Positions 26,424 through 36,549 of a stretch of DNA of 64,000 nucleotides are shown here, piece after piece (the first letter of the stretch is position 1; each line of letters starts with the position of its first letter). Source of the DNA: Streptomyces albus subsp. albus (lineage in GTDB: Bacteria > Actinomycetota > Actinomycetes > Streptomycetales > Streptomycetaceae). Location of the stretch: NCBI RefSeq assembly GCF_000725885.1, contig NZ_JODR01000016.1, positions 1-64,000 on the forward strand, written 5' to 3'. The position numbers and the translations under genes are program-made. The notes under the pieces are model-generated. The model did not search any database and was not told where the DNA came from. It saw nothing but the letters and a program-made list of their open reading frames with translations.

Positions 26424-26858
26424 TCAGGGCCACACCAGGCAGTACGCCTGGTGGCCGGCCTCGTGGAGGCGGTCGGAGAAGTCCTGCCAGCGGTGGAGCA
26501 GTTGGTAGACGTTGAAGGCGTCCTGCGGGCCGGCGCGGTCGGGGACCGTGGACCAGATGAAGGCCGCGGCGCCCACCGTCTCCTCGCCGACGCCGCGCAG
26601 CGGGTCGACCACCGTCATCGGCAGCTTCACCACCGCGTAGTCGGGGTGGAGCACGACGAGTTCGAGCGGCGGCACCCGGTGCAGCGGTATGCCCTCGATC
26701 CCCGTCAGCACCATCGCCGCCATCGTCTCGGGCTTGATCTTGGTGAACATGCCCTGGCCCAGCTCGTCCCCGCCCAGTTCCTCCGGGCGCATCGAGATGG
26801 GCACACGCGCGGCTGTGGCGCCGTCCGGCGCCCCGAAATACTTGTAGGTCACCCCCAT
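26424..26858 (-). CDS. Conserved hypothetical protein
   Basis: The roughly 144-residue soluble protein starts at ATG 26858 ([19 protein letters not shown]). It has no signal peptide or membrane helix and reads like a compact globular domain ([20 protein letters not shown] ... [20 protein letters not shown]), ending QAYCLVWP. I do not recognise the family. The frame is open about 290 bases further upstream, but that part is Gly/Thr-rich low complexity and resembles a chance frame. The gene is monocistronic with a clear terminator. Confidence 0.7.
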   Translation of the reverse strand: MGVTYKYFGAPDGATAARVPISMRPEELGGDELGQGMFTKIKPETMAAMVLTGIEGIPLHRVPPLELVVLHPDYAVVKLPMTVVDPLRGVGEETVGAAAFIWSTVPDRAGPQDAFNVYQLLHRWQDFSDRLHEAGHQAYCLVWP

Positions 26859-27273
26859 TCGGCCGCCACCCCTGCCGCTCCTGGTCTTCGCCGTGCTGCC
26901 GATTCCCGCCGGGCCGCCGCCCGCGACGAGGCCGCCGCCCCGTCCGATGCCGCCGCCCGGGGTCCCGCTCCGTGCCCCCGTGCCGTCATGCCCCGTAACG
27001 CCCGGAGTGCTCCCGGTGTTCCCCGTGCTGCCCGCCGTGGTTCCGCTCCCGGTCTCGGCCGCGGCGCGCCTGTGGCGCCCCTGCGCACGCTCCGGGCCAG
27101 TCTCCGAGGGGCCGTGCCCCTCTCCCAGTCCGCCACCGCGATGCATGTCACCACCCGACTGCTCATCCGAGCCGCACTGCCGTCCCGGTGCGGCCCGATC
27201 ATCGTGTCAGAGACCTCCCCGTCCCACGGAGTGTGAAACGCCCCCGAAGCCCCGTACGCGGGCCTCTGACACC
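26859..27273. other. Divergent region upstream of hemL
   Basis: About 415 bases between the small hypothetical gene and hemL. Open frames cross it on both strands, but their predicted peptides are Pro-, Gly- and Ser-rich with no domain. Nothing else specific was recognised; the hemL promoter must be here. Confidence 0.45.
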
Positions 27274-28611
27274 ATGGCTTTCGTGACTTACTCGTACAGC
27301 GCACCAGTATCGCAGTCGCTCTTCGACCGCGCCGCCGTCGTGACGCCGGGAGGGGTGAACTCGCCGGTCCGCGCCTTCCGCGGGGTGGGCGGTACGCCCC
27401 GTTTCATGGTGTCCGGTTCCGGTCCGTACCTGACGGACGCCGACGGCAGGGAGTACGTGGACCTCGTCTGTTCCTGGGGGCCCATGATCCTGGGCCACGC
27501 GCACCCCGAGGTGACCGAGGCCGTGCGGCAGGCCGTCGAGCGGGGCACCTCCTTCGGCACCCCGGTCGAGGCGGAGGTCGCCCTCGCCGAGGAGATCGTG
27601 AACCGGATCGACCCCGTTGAGCAGGTACGACTCGTCTCCTCGGGCACCGAGGCGACCATGTCGGCGATCCGGCTGGCGCGCGGTTTCACCGGCCGCGCGA
27701 AGGTGATCAAGTTCGCCGGCTGCTACCACGGGCACGTCGACGCGCTGCTCGCCTCGGCCGGCTCCGGCGTCGCCACGCTGGGTCTGCCCGACACCCCCGG
27801 CGTCACCGGGGCGCAGGCCGGCGACACGATCGTGCTGCCGTATAACGATCTGGACGCGGTCCGCGAGGCGTTCGCCGCACACCCCCGCCAGATCGCCTGT
27901 GTGATCACCGAGGCGTCGCCGGGCAACATGGGCATCGTCCCGCCGCGGCCCGGCTTCAACCAGGCGCTGAAGGACCTGTGCCACGCCGACGGCGCCCTCT
28001 TCATCTCCGACGAGGTCATGACCGGCTTCCGGGCGAGCGCGCACGGCTGGTACGGCATCGACGGGGTGGCCCCCGACCTGATGACCTTCGGCAAGGTGAT
28101 GGGCGGCGGCTTCCCCGCCGCCGCGTTCGGCGGGCGCAAGGACGTCATGGAGCACCTGGCCCCGGCCGGCCCCGTCTACCAGGCGGGCACGCTCTCGGGC
28201 AACCCTGTCGCCGCCGCCGCGGGCCTGGCCCAGCTGCGGGTACTGGGCCGCGACGGCTTCGCCGCGCACGCCGTGGTGGACGCCGCCGCCCGCCAGGTGC
28301 GTGAACTGGTCGGCGAGGCGCTGACCAAGGCGGGTGTGGCGCACACGGTGCAGACGGCCGGCTCCATGTTCTCCGTCTTCTTCGGCGACTGGGGCGAGGA
28401 CGGCGTCACCGACTACGACGCCGCCAAGCGGCAGGAGTCCCACCGCTTCACCGCGTTCTTCCACTCGATGCTCTCCCAGGGCGTCTACCTGCCGCCCTCC
28501 GGCTTCGAGGTGTGGTTCGTCTCCGCCGCGCACGACGAGCGGGCGATCGAGCGCATCGCCGACGCGCTGCCCGCCGCTGCCCGCGCCGCCGCCGAGGCGG
28601 TGCCGGCATGA
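27274..28611 (+). CDS. hemL: Glutamate-1-semialdehyde 2,1-aminomutase
   Basis: This 445-residue PLP enzyme turns glutamate-1-semialdehyde into 5-aminolevulinate, the step after HemA. It begins [23 protein letters not shown]; the PLP lysine is in [19 protein letters not shown], with [20 protein letters not shown] for phosphate binding and [11 protein letters not shown] for the Asp that holds the pyridine nitrogen. The ATG at 27274 was chosen; a GTG at 27283 is also possible. The stop overlaps the histidine phosphatase gene in ATGA. The gene stands apart from rex-hemACDB and has no visible Rex operator. Confidence 0.97.
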   Translation: MAFVTYSYSAPVSQSLFDRAAVVTPGGVNSPVRAFRGVGGTPRFMVSGSGPYLTDADGREYVDLVCSWGPMILGHAHPEVTEAVRQAVERGTSFGTPVEAEVALAEEIVNRIDPVEQVRLVSSGTEATMSAIRLARGFTGRAKVIKFAGCYHGHVDALLASAGSGVATLGLPDTPGVTGAQAGDTIVLPYNDLDAVREAFAAHPRQIACVITEASPGNMGIVPPRPGFNQALKDLCHADGALFISDEVMTGFRASAHGWYGIDGVAPDLMTFGKVMGGGFPAAAFGGRKDVMEHLAPAGPVYQAGTLSGNPVAAAAGLAQLRVLGRDGFAAHAVVDAAARQVRELVGEALTKAGVAHTVQTAGSMFSVFFGDWGEDGVTDYDAAKRQESHRFTAFFHSMLSQGVYLPPSGFEVWFVSAAHDERAIERIADALPAAARAAAEAVPA

Positions 28612-29372
28612 GCCAGGGCGAGGACATCGGCCGGGACGCCGGCACCCAGGCCCTCGACAGCGGCGCGGCGCACGGCGCCGCCAAGGACGAGAAGACGGTC
28701 ACCGTCGTGCACGTGATGCGGCACGGCGAGGTGCACAACCCCACCGGGCTGCTCTACGGGCGGCTGCCCGGCTACCACCTGTCCGATTTGGGCCGGCGGA
28801 TGGCCGACCGCGTCGCCGAGCACCTGGAGTCGCGTGACATCACCCACGTGGTCGCCTCGCCGCTGGAGCGCGCACAGGAGACCGCCACGCCCATCGCCAA
28901 GGCGCACGGTCTCGACGTGGGCACCGACGCCCGGCTGATCGAGGCCGGGAACGTCTTCGAGGGCAAGACCTTCGGCGTCGGCGACGGCGCCCTGCGCCGG
29001 CCGGAGAACTGGCGGCACCTGCGCAACCCCTTCCGGCCCTCCTGGGGCGAGCCGTACCTGGAGCAGGTCGTGCGGATGCGCACCGCGATCGAGTCCGCCA
29101 AGGACGCGGCGCGCGGGCACGAGGCCGTGTGCGTCAGCCACCAGCTCCCCATCTGGGTGCTGCGCAGCTTCGTCGAGCACCGCAGGCTCTGGCACGACCC
29201 GCGACGGCGCCAGTGCACCCTCGCCTCGCTGACGAGCTTCACCTTCCTCGGCGACCGGATCGTCTCCGTCGGCTACTCCGAGCCCGCACTCGACCTGGTG
29301 CCGCCGCATCTGCGGGCGGGGGCCAAGCAGCGGGGCGGCAAGGGCGCCCAGCAGCGGGGTGCCGGCGCCTGA
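28608..29372 (+). CDS. Histidine phosphatase (phosphoglycerate-mutase-like)
   Basis: The 254-residue protein has the phosphohistidine motif [20 protein letters not shown] with the RHG catalytic triplet, [16 protein letters not shown] for the second phosphate-binding arginine, and [12 protein letters not shown] with the second catalytic His. About 35 flexible residues precede the domain. Such enzymes are broad phosphatases or mutases. It starts within the hemL stop codon (ATGA), so it is cotranslated with hemL, and sits upstream of the cytochrome c maturation genes, an arrangement I recall from other Streptomyces. The natural substrate is unknown. Confidence 0.88.
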   Translation: MSQGEDIGRDAGTQALDSGAAHGAAKDEKTVTVVHVMRHGEVHNPTGLLYGRLPGYHLSDLGRRMADRVAEHLESRDITHVVASPLERAQETATPIAKAHGLDVGTDARLIEAGNVFEGKTFGVGDGALRRPENWRHLRNPFRPSWGEPYLEQVVRMRTAIESAKDAARGHEAVCVSHQLPIWVLRSFVEHRRLWHDPRRRQCTLASLTSFTFLGDRIVSVGYSEPALDLVPPHLRAGAKQRGGKGAQQRGAGA

Positions 29373-29393
29373 GCCAGGCCCCGGCGGCGGGAC

Positions 29394-29420
29394 GGCACGC
29401 CCCCTGCGGAGGGGCGTGCC
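29394..29420 (+). terminator. Hairpin between the phosphatase and tlpA/resA genes
   Basis: GGCACGCCCC (29394-29403) pairs with 29411-29420 across a seven-base loop, 22 bases after the phosphatase stop. It suggests that the cytochrome c maturation genes have their own promoter in the 190 bases that follow. Confidence 0.55.
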
Positions 29421-29612
29421 CCGCGCCGGGCCGCAGCTCTTCGCCGCTCTCGCGGCGGTCTCGGGACGCGGTCCTCGGGGTGCGGCCCGAAGAAGTGCCG
29501 AGCCGGGTGCGGTGTGGGTGCTCGGGCCGGGGAAAAGCGCCTGTGCCGGGGCGGGTCCGTGCGGGAAGGGGGGTGCGGAAGATCGTGTGGGGGCCCATGC
29601 GAAACTTTTCAC

Positions 29613-30215
29613 ATGAGCCAGACCCGCGCCTCCCGCCGCCGCATCCCGCTGCTGGCCGCCGGCGTCGCAGCCGGCGCACTGGTGCTGACCGGCTGCGGCG
29701 GTGAGAAGACCGGCTCGTCCTCCGGCGACACGAAGTTCGTCAAGGGCACGGGCGAGATCACCAAGGTGGCCGAGGGCAAGCGCAAGGCGGCACCGGACCT
29801 GGCGGGCGACTCGGTGGACGGGAAGAAGCTGAAGCTCTCCGACTACAAGGGCAAGGTCGTCGTCCTCAACGTGTGGGGCTCGTGGTGCAGCCCCTGCCGC
29901 GCCGAGGCGCCCAACCTGGCCAAGGTCGCCCGCGACACCGAGGACAAGGGCGTCCAGTTCGTCGGGCTCAACACCCGCGACCTGGACAAGGCCAACGCGC
30001 AGGCGTTCGAGCGCAACTACGACATCGACTACCCGAGCTTCTACGACCCCAGCGGCAAGCTCATCCTCAAGTTCCCCAAGAACACCCTCTCCCCGCAGGC
30101 CATCCCCTCCACGTTGATCCTCGACAAGGACGGGAAGGTCGCGGTGCGGGCGCTGAAGGAACTGAGCGAGAAGGAGCTGCGCTCGGCGCTCGACCCCCTG
30201 ATCGACGCGAAGTGA
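29613..30215 (+). CDS. TlpA/ResA-type thiol-disulfide oxidoreductase lipoprotein
   Basis: The 200-residue protein has a lipoprotein signal peptide ([18 protein letters not shown] ... LVLTGC) and a thioredoxin fold with the redox motif WCSPC in [19 protein letters not shown], followed by the cis-Pro region [12 protein letters not shown]. It should face the outside of the membrane, receive electrons from CcdA and reduce the CXXCH haem-binding motif of apocytochrome c. It is the first of four consecutive system II maturation genes, seven bases upstream of ccdA. Confidence 0.92.
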   Translation: MSQTRASRRRIPLLAAGVAAGALVLTGCGGEKTGSSSGDTKFVKGTGEITKVAEGKRKAAPDLAGDSVDGKKLKLSDYKGKVVVLNVWGSWCSPCRAEAPNLAKVARDTEDKGVQFVGLNTRDLDKANAQAFERNYDIDYPSFYDPSGKLILKFPKNTLSPQAIPSTLILDKDGKVAVRALKELSEKELRSALDPLIDAK

Positions 30216-30222
30216 CCGCACC

Positions 30223-31017
30223 ATGACCACGTACGCGGCCGGCCCCGTGACCCAGCTCGCGGCCACGGGCATGAACGACACCGTCCTCAACGGTGCGCTG
30301 CTGCTGGCACTGCCCATCGCACTGCTGGGCGGGCTGGTCTCCTTCTTCTCGCCGTGCGTGCTGCCGCTGGTGCCCGGCTACCTCTCCTATGTGACCGGCG
30401 TCAGCGGCACCGACCTGGCCGAGGCGCGGCGCGGCCGGATGTTCCTGGGCGCGGGCCTGTTCGTCCTCGGCTTCACCGCCGTCTTCGTCTCCGGCGGCGC
30501 CCTCTTCGGCGGTTTCGGCGCCACGCTCCAGGAACACCGCGCCGTCATCTCCAAGGTGCTGGGCGTGCTCACGATCGTGCTGGGGCTCGCCTTCATGGGC
30601 GCGCTGGGCCCGCTGGCCCGCTTCACCCAGCGCGAGCTGCGCATCCACAAGCGTCCCGCGATAGGGCTGGCCGGGGCGCCGATGCTGGGGGTGCTCTTCG
30701 GCATCGGGTGGACGCCGTGCATCGGCCCGACCCTCGCCGCCGTGCTCACCCTCTCCTCGGACCAGGGGAGCGCGGGCCGGGGCGCGCTGCTGACGGTGGC
30801 CTACTGTCTGGGGCTGGGCGTCCCGTTCGTCCTCGCCGCGCTCGCCTTCCGCCGGGCGCTGGGCGCCTTCGGCTGGGTGAAGCGGCACTACGCGTGGGTC
30901 ATGCGGCTGGGCGGCGGGATGCTCGTCGCGGTCGGTGTCCTGCTCGTCACCGGCATCTGGGACCGGATCGTCTACGAGATCACGGTCTGGTCGTCCGACT
31001 TCACCGTGGGGATCTGA
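30223..31017 (+). CDS. ccdA: Cytochrome c biogenesis protein CcdA
   Basis: This 264-residue protein with six or seven membrane helices passes electrons from cytoplasmic thioredoxin across the membrane. The two redox Cys lie in [19 protein letters not shown] and [16 protein letters not shown]. It starts eight bases after the tlpA/resA stop and ends three bases before resB, so it is part of the maturation operon. Confidence 0.95.
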   Translation: MTTYAAGPVTQLAATGMNDTVLNGALLLALPIALLGGLVSFFSPCVLPLVPGYLSYVTGVSGTDLAEARRGRMFLGAGLFVLGFTAVFVSGGALFGGFGATLQEHRAVISKVLGVLTIVLGLAFMGALGPLARFTQRELRIHKRPAIGLAGAPMLGVLFGIGWTPCIGPTLAAVLTLSSDQGSAGRGALLTVAYCLGLGVPFVLAALAFRRALGAFGWVKRHYAWVMRLGGGMLVAVGVLLVTGIWDRIVYEITVWSSDFTVGI

Positions 31018-31020
31018 GCC

Positions 31021-32739
31021 ATGAGCACGACCGATACCGGCAAGGACGTCGGCGGCGGGACCGAGCCCGCGGCCGGGAAGGGCGCCGGTGACGGCGGGGA
31101 GCGGGAGGCCGCCGCCCAGCTGTCGACGGCACCCAGCGAGGAGAAGCTGAACGTTCCCTCGCTCGGGCCGCTGGGCTGGGCCCGCTGGTTCTGGCGCCAG
31201 CTCACCTCGATGCGGGTGGCCCTGATCCTGCTCTTCCTGCTGTCGCTGGCCGCGATCCCCGGCTCCGTCATCCCGCAGACCCCGGTGGACGCGCTGAAGG
31301 TGGAGCGCTTCCACGAGGAGCACACGACGCTGGCGCCGATCTACGACAAGCTCCAGCTGTTCGACGTCTACACGTCGGTGTGGTTCTCGGCGATCTACAT
31401 CCTGCTGTTCATCTCGCTGATCGGCTGCATCCTCCCGCGGACCTGGCAGTTCATCGGCCAGCTGCGCTCCCGCCCGCCGCGGGCCCCGCGCCGGCTGAAC
31501 CGGATGCCGGTCTACGCGACCTGGCAGACCGAGGCGGAGCCGGAGAAGGTGCTCCGGGCCGCCCGTTCGCTGCTGGCCCGCAGGCGCTTCCGCACCCACC
31601 AGGAGGGGAACGCGGTCGCCTCGGAGAAGGGCTATCTGCGCGAGGCGGGAAACCTGATGTTCCACATCGCGCTGGTCGTGCTGCTGCTGGCGTTCGCGTC
31701 CGGACAGCTGTTCAAGTCCGAGGGCCGCAAGCTGATGGTGCAGGGCGACGGCTTCTCCAACGTGCTCACCCAGTACGACGACTTCCGGTCCGGGTCGCTG
31801 TTCACCGCGGACATGCTCGACCCCTTCTCCTTCCGGCTCAAGAACTTCCACGCCTCCTACGCCCGCAGCGGCCCCAACAAGGGCACCGCCCGCGACTACC
31901 GGGCGGACATCGCCTACAGCAAGGGCGCGGACGGCAAGGAGACCGACGCCACGATCAAGGTGAACCACCCGCTGGAGATCGGCTCCTCCAAGGTCTACCT
32001 GATCGCCAACGGGTTCGCGCCCGTCGTCTCCGTCAAGGACGGCAAGGGCAACATCGCCTACCGCGGCCCGGTGCCGTTCCTCCAGCAGGACAACAACCAG
32101 ACGTCCAGCGGCGTCGTCAAGGTCACCGACTACCGCGACGCCAAGGGCCGCAAGGACCAGCTCGGCTTCCAGGGCTTCTTCGTCCCGGACTTCCGGCCGG
32201 ACAGCGGCACGATGTTCTCCCAGTCGCCCGAGCTGAGGAACCCGGCGATGTTCCTGACCGCCTACCACGGCGACCTCGGTCTCAACGGCGGCCAGGCGCA
32301 GAACGTGTACCAGCTCGACACCGCCAACATGACGAAGTTCAAGAAGAAGGACGGCAGCCCCTTCGCCAAGAAGCTCACCCCCGGCGACACCATGAGCCTG
32401 CCGAACGGCGCGGGTTCCCTCACCTTCGAGGGCGTCAAGAAGTGGGCGAACTTCCAGGTCTCGCACCAGGTCGGCAACGGCTGGGCCCTCGGCGGCGCGC
32501 TAGCGGCCATCGCGGGGCTCGCGGGCTCGCTGTTCATCCAGCGCCGCCGGGTGTGGGTGCGGGCCGTCACCGGCGACGACGGGCGTACCGTCGTCGAGCT
32601 GGCCGGCCTGGGCCGCAGCGAGTCGGCACGCCTGCCCGAAGAACTCGCCTCCCTCGCGACCGCCATGCAGGACGCGGCACCCACCGCGCCTGCGGACTTT
32701 GTCGATCCTGCTGAAGCCCCCGAAGGAGCAGGTAAGTGA
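31021..32739 (+). CDS. resB: Cytochrome c biogenesis protein ResB
   Basis: The 572-residue membrane protein carries the ResB domain: an N-terminal segment LTSMRVALILLFLLSLAAIPGSVIPQ, a second helix (WFSAIYILLFISLIGCILPR), a third (NLMFHIALVVLLLAFASGQ), a large outside domain and a final helix near residue 490. With CcsB it forms the haem lyase that carries haem outward and attaches it to apocytochrome c. Its stop overlaps the GTG start of ccsB. A 45-residue hydrophilic N-terminal extension is typical for Streptomyces. Confidence 0.94.
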   Translation: MSTTDTGKDVGGGTEPAAGKGAGDGGEREAAAQLSTAPSEEKLNVPSLGPLGWARWFWRQLTSMRVALILLFLLSLAAIPGSVIPQTPVDALKVERFHEEHTTLAPIYDKLQLFDVYTSVWFSAIYILLFISLIGCILPRTWQFIGQLRSRPPRAPRRLNRMPVYATWQTEAEPEKVLRAARSLLARRRFRTHQEGNAVASEKGYLREAGNLMFHIALVVLLLAFASGQLFKSEGRKLMVQGDGFSNVLTQYDDFRSGSLFTADMLDPFSFRLKNFHASYARSGPNKGTARDYRADIAYSKGADGKETDATIKVNHPLEIGSSKVYLIANGFAPVVSVKDGKGNIAYRGPVPFLQQDNNQTSSGVVKVTDYRDAKGRKDQLGFQGFFVPDFRPDSGTMFSQSPELRNPAMFLTAYHGDLGLNGGQAQNVYQLDTANMTKFKKKDGSPFAKKLTPGDTMSLPNGAGSLTFEGVKKWANFQVSHQVGNGWALGGALAAIAGLAGSLFIQRRRVWVRAVTGDDGRTVVELAGLGRSESARLPEELASLATAMQDAAPTAPADFVDPAEAPEGAGK

Positions 32740-33851
32740 ACCTCCTCGCAGCCCAGACCAACGAACAGTTGGCGCACATCAGCAACTATCTGGTCTATTC
32801 GGCGATGGCCGTCTACACGCTGGCCTTCTTCGCGCACTGCGCCGAGTGGACGTTCGGCTCACGCAGCAAGGTGGCGCGCACGGCAGCCGCGCTGACCAGC
32901 AAGCCCGCCGAGGAGAGCGTGCCCGCGCAGGGCCCCGCCGTCTCCGTGCGCTCCGCGTCGGCGGACGGCGGCACGGCCGTGCTGGAGAAGCCGGCGCCGC
33001 CCAAGATCGTCACCCGCTCGGCGAGCGGCCGGCGCGGTGACCTGCCCGACGGGCCGGGTGCCGCGGGCGGCGACGCGCAGGGCGACATGTACGGCCGTAT
33101 CGCCATCTCGCTGACGGTGCTGGCCTTCCTGCTGCACTTCGGCGGGGTGCTGACCCGGTCGCTGTCGGTGCAGCGCGCCCCCTGGGGCAACATGTACGAG
33201 TTCTCCACGGCCTTCTCCATGGTCGCCGTCGCCGCGTACCTGGGCTTCCTGATCGCCAAGAAGAACATCCGCTGGATCGGGCTGCCGCTGGTCACCACCG
33301 TGCTGCTGGACCTCGGCCTGGCCGTCACCGTCCTGTACACCGACAGCGACCAGCTCGTGCCGGCGCTGCACTCGTACTGGCTGTGGATCCACGTCTCGCT
33401 CGCCATCATCTGCGGCGCGCTGCTCTACGTCGGCTTCGTCGCGACGCTGCTCTACCTGTTCCGGGACTTCTACGAGACCAAGCTGCTGGCCGGCGGCAAG
33501 CCCGGCAAGGTGCGCACCTCGATCATGGAGCGGCTGCCCTCCGCCAGTTCGCTGGACAAGTTCGCCTACCGCATCAACGCCGCGGTCTTCCCCTTCTGGA
33601 CCTTCACCATCGTCGCGGGCGCCATCTGGGCGGGCGAGGCGTGGGGCCGCTACTGGGGCTGGGACCCCAAGGAGGTCTGGTCCTTCATCACCTGGGTCGC
33701 CTACGCTGCCTACCTGCACGCGCGGGCCACGGCGGGCTGGAAGGGCCGCAAGGCGGCGTGCCTGGCCCTCCTGGCGTTCGCCTGCTATCTGTTCAACTAC
33801 TACGGCGTGAACATCCTCTTCAACGGCATGCACTCCTACGCGGGTGTCTGA
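32736..33851 (+). CDS. ccsB: Cytochrome c biogenesis protein CcsB (ResC)
   Basis: The 371-residue polytopic protein has the haem-handling WWD-like motif GRYWGWDPKEVWSFITW on an outside loop and conserved histidines in flanking helices (ALHSYWLWIHVSLAI, YLHARATAGWKG). It is the second half of the system II haem lyase. The GTG start overlaps the resB stop (GTGA). It is the last gene of the operon; a separate polyketide-cyclase-like gene follows 61 bases later. Confidence 0.95.
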   Translation: MNLLAAQTNEQLAHISNYLVYSAMAVYTLAFFAHCAEWTFGSRSKVARTAAALTSKPAEESVPAQGPAVSVRSASADGGTAVLEKPAPPKIVTRSASGRRGDLPDGPGAAGGDAQGDMYGRIAISLTVLAFLLHFGGVLTRSLSVQRAPWGNMYEFSTAFSMVAVAAYLGFLIAKKNIRWIGLPLVTTVLLDLGLAVTVLYTDSDQLVPALHSYWLWIHVSLAIICGALLYVGFVATLLYLFRDFYETKLLAGGKPGKVRTSIMERLPSASSLDKFAYRINAAVFPFWTFTIVAGAIWAGEAWGRYWGWDPKEVWSFITWVAYAAYLHARATAGWKGRKAACLALLAFACYLFNYYGVNILFNGMHSYAGV

Positions 33852-33912
33852 GGCGCCGGTCCCTGCTCCAGAGGTTGTGCACACGGTCCGGTCGCGGGAC
33901 GAAGGTGGAACG

Positions 33913-34458
33913 ATGAACACCGACAGCCAGGCACCGGTACCCGGCGGGGTGCCGTACGGGACAGCGCGCAGCAGCGCCGACGGGGCCGCGCACACCGTCG
34001 GTTTCGAGCTGACGTTCCCGCACCCGTTGGAGAGCGTGTGGGCCGCTGTCGCCACCCCCGCCGGGCTGCGGGGCTGGCTGGCCGCCGCCGACCGCTTCGA
34101 GCCCGGTCCCGGCGGCGCGGTCACCCTGCGCTGGCGGGACGGGGCACCCGATGGCGACCCGGCCCCCGCCCCCGGTCGGATCACCGCCTGGTCGCGGCGG
34201 CGGCTCGCCGAGTACACCGTGGACGCGCGCGGGTCCTTCGGCTTCACCCTGCGCGGCGCACTGGACGACGACCGCACCCGGGTCCGCTTCCGCAACGACT
34301 TCACCGGCGACGCGGAACACCTGCTGGACGCCCTCGCCGACTGGCACCAGCACTTCGAGCTGCTGAGCGAGGAACTGTACGGCCGCCCGGTGGACTGGGC
34401 GGCCTGGACACCGGAGCGCTTCGCCGAGCTGCGGGCCCAGTACGCGGCCCGGGTCTGA
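33913..34458 (+). CDS. SRPBCC (START-like) domain protein
   Basis: The 181-residue protein resembles the SRPBCC/AHSA1 superfamily: FELTFPHPLESVWAAVATPAGLRGWLAA near the N-terminus, a beta-rich middle and the terminal helix DWHQHFELLSEELYGRPVDW. These cup-shaped domains bind hydrophobic ligands or act as cochaperones. The ATG at 33913 has AAGGTGGA well placed upstream; an earlier GTG would overlap ccsB. Ligand and partner are unknown. It is followed by a convergent gene. Confidence 0.78.
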   Translation: MNTDSQAPVPGGVPYGTARSSADGAAHTVGFELTFPHPLESVWAAVATPAGLRGWLAAADRFEPGPGGAVTLRWRDGAPDGDPAPAPGRITAWSRRRLAEYTVDARGSFGFTLRGALDDDRTRVRFRNDFTGDAEHLLDALADWHQHFELLSEELYGRPVDWAAWTPERFAELRAQYAARV

Positions 34459-34559
34459 GACGGGGGCCCGCGCCGCGCCCGTCGGCGACCGGCGGCGGTC
34501 AGCGGCCCGGACGCGAGGGACCGGTCAGCGGGACCGGACGGGGAGGACGCGGCTGAGCG

Positions 34560-34868
34560 TCACTCGTCCCGCTCGGGGTCCTTCGGGTGCTGCTCGTCCA
34601 GGGACTTGAGGAACTCGGGGTTGTCGTCGGGAGCGACCCAGCGGCGCTCGTCGGGGCGGGTCGCGCCGTACGGGGCGTTGCGGCGGGGCCGGCCGACCGC
34701 GAACCAGGCGATGGGCCCCAGCAGCACCTGCCCGAACAGCAGGATGATGATCACCCACATCACCTTGGGCAGTTTGCGCACCTCGTTCTCGGGCGTGTTC
34801 AGGCAGTCGATGAACGCGTAGATCCACAGGGCGAGGATCAGAAGGAAGGGCAGGAGCCTGATGATCAC
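34560..34868 (-). CDS. PLD nuclease N-terminal (PLDc_N) domain membrane protein
   Basis: The 102-residue protein has two membrane helices (RLLPFLLILALWIYAFIDCL and MWVIIILLFGQVLLGPIAWF) and the PLDc_N pattern ending in VGRPRR, then a charged tail (DDNPEFLKSLDEQHPKDPERDE). The GTG start has a G-run upstream. Such small proteins are found beside mqn genes in Streptomyces; function unknown. It is divergent from mqnL. Confidence 0.82.
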   Translation of the reverse strand: MIIRLLPFLLILALWIYAFIDCLNTPENEVRKLPKVMWVIIILLFGQVLLGPIAWFAVGRPRRNAPYGATRPDERRWVAPDDNPEFLKSLDEQHPKDPERDE

Positions 34869-35012
34869 GCGGAACGCCCCCCTGGGTGCGAGATGCCGCT
34901 TAACGGATGCCGTGCGGGGGCCCGGCTCGCGGGTCCCCACAAGGCCAGCGTAATGGGCCGCGCACAGCCCCCGGCGCTCAGGGCGCGGGCGGCGGAGAGG
35001 ATACTGAGGGGT

Positions 35013-36464
35013 ATGGCATACGACGATCTCCGCTCGCTCCTGCGGGCCCTGGAGCGTGACCGCGACCTCGTACGGGTCAAGGCCGAGGTGGACCCGCACC
35101 TGGAGGTCGGGGAGCTCGTCGACCGGGTCAACAAGGCCGGCGGTCCCGCACTGCTGTTCGAGAACGTCAAGGGTTCCGATCTGCCGCTGGCGATGAACGT
35201 CTACGGCACCGACCGCCGCCTCCTCAAGGCGCTCGGGCTGACCTCCTACGACGAGATCAGCGAGAAGATCGGCGGGCTGCTCAAGCCGGAGCTGCCGCAG
35301 GGCTTCGTCGGCTTCCGGGAAGCCTTCGGCAAGCTCGGCGCCATGGCGCACGTACCGCCCAAGAAGGTGAAGGAGGCCCCCGTCCAGCAGGTCGTCCAGC
35401 AGGGCGACGAGGTGGACCTGGAGCGGCTGCCCGCACTGTTCACCTGGCCGGGCGACGGAGGCTCCTTCTTCAACCTGGGCCTCACCCACACCAAGGACCC
35501 CGAGACGGGCGTGCGGAACCTGGGCCTCTACCGCCTCCAGCGGCACGACCGCCGCACCATCGGGATGCACTGGCAGATCCACAAGGACAGCCGCAACCAC
35601 TACCAGGTGGCCGCCCGCCGTGGCGAGAAGCTGCCCGTCGCCATCGCCTTCGGCTGCCCGCCCGCCGTCACCTACGCGTCCACGGCGCCGCTGCCCGGCG
35701 ACATCGACGAGTACCTTTTGGCCGGCTTCCTCCAGGGCAAGCGCGTCGAGATGGTGGACTGCAAGACCGTCCCGCTCCAGGTGCCGGCCAACGCCGAGGT
35801 CGTCCTGGAGGGCTGGCTGGAGCCCGGCGAGACCCTCCCGGAGGGGCCCTTCGGCGACCACACCGGCTTCTACACCCCGCAGGAGCCCTTCCCGGCGCTG
35901 CGGATCGACTGCGTCACGACGCGGCGCCGGCCGCTGCTCCAGTCCATCGTGGTGGGCCGCCCGCCGACGGAGGACGGGCCGCTGGGCCGGGCCACGGAGC
36001 GGTTCTTCCTGCCCCTGCTGAAGATCGTCGTGCCGGACATCGTGGACTACCACCTGCCCGAGTCCGGCGGCTTCCACAACTGCGCGATCGTCGCCATCGA
36101 CAAGAAGTACCCGAAGCACGCGCAGAAGGTCATGCACGCCATCTGGGGCGCGCACATGATGTCGCTGACCAAGCTCATCGTCGTCGTCGACAAGGACTGC
36201 GACGTGCGCAATCTGCACGAGGTGGCCTGGCGGGCGCTGGGCAACGTCGACTACGCCCGCGACCTGACGGTGGTCGAGGGCCCCGTCGACCACCTCGACC
36301 ACGCCTCCTACCAGCAGTTCTGGGGCGGCAAGGCCGGTATCGACGCCACGCGCAAACTCCCCGAGGAGGGGTACACGCGCGATGGCGGCTGGCCGGAGAT
36401 GATCGAGTCGGACCCACGCGTGGCCCAGCTGGTGACCCGCCGGTGGAAGGAGTACGGACTGTGA
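35013..36464 (+). CDS. mqnL: UbiD-family decarboxylase MqnL (menaquinone, futalosine pathway)
   Basis: The 483-residue protein is a UbiD decarboxylase (MAYDDLRSLLRALERDRDL ... EGPFGDHTGFYTP ... KIVVPDIVDYHLPESGGFHN), which uses prenylated FMN to remove a carboxyl group from an aromatic ring. Its pairing with mqnP (prenyltransferase) and mqnM (UbiX, the prenyl-FMN maker), as in the futalosine cluster of S. coelicolor (SCO4490-4494, from memory), supports the menaquinone role over other UbiD substrates. The ATG at 35013 gives the usual N-terminus. Its stop codon lies inside the first copy of a duplicated sequence (36461-36517) that runs into mqnP. Confidence 0.9.
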   Translation: MAYDDLRSLLRALERDRDLVRVKAEVDPHLEVGELVDRVNKAGGPALLFENVKGSDLPLAMNVYGTDRRLLKALGLTSYDEISEKIGGLLKPELPQGFVGFREAFGKLGAMAHVPPKKVKEAPVQQVVQQGDEVDLERLPALFTWPGDGGSFFNLGLTHTKDPETGVRNLGLYRLQRHDRRTIGMHWQIHKDSRNHYQVAARRGEKLPVAIAFGCPPAVTYASTAPLPGDIDEYLLAGFLQGKRVEMVDCKTVPLQVPANAEVVLEGWLEPGETLPEGPFGDHTGFYTPQEPFPALRIDCVTTRRRPLLQSIVVGRPPTEDGPLGRATERFFLPLLKIVVPDIVDYHLPESGGFHNCAIVAIDKKYPKHAQKVMHAIWGAHMMSLTKLIVVVDKDCDVRNLHEVAWRALGNVDYARDLTVVEGPVDHLDHASYQQFWGGKAGIDATRKLPEEGYTRDGGWPEMIESDPRVAQLVTRRWKEYGL

Positions 36465-36517
36465 GGCCCGCAGGGTGCCGCGGGGGCGGAGAAGCGAACG
36501 GAGAGATGCTGTGAGCG
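36461..36517. repeat. Direct repeat copy 1 spanning mqnL stop and a start site
   Basis: This 57-base copy begins at the mqnL stop codon, contains the ribosome site GGAGAGATGCT and an in-frame GTGAGCG start (GTG at 36511). Copy 2 at 36550 is the same sequence with an extra ACGGAGA. Confidence 0.9.
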
Positions 36518-36549
36518 TCGCACGCGCGGCTGCCGGGCTGCTGTGTGGA

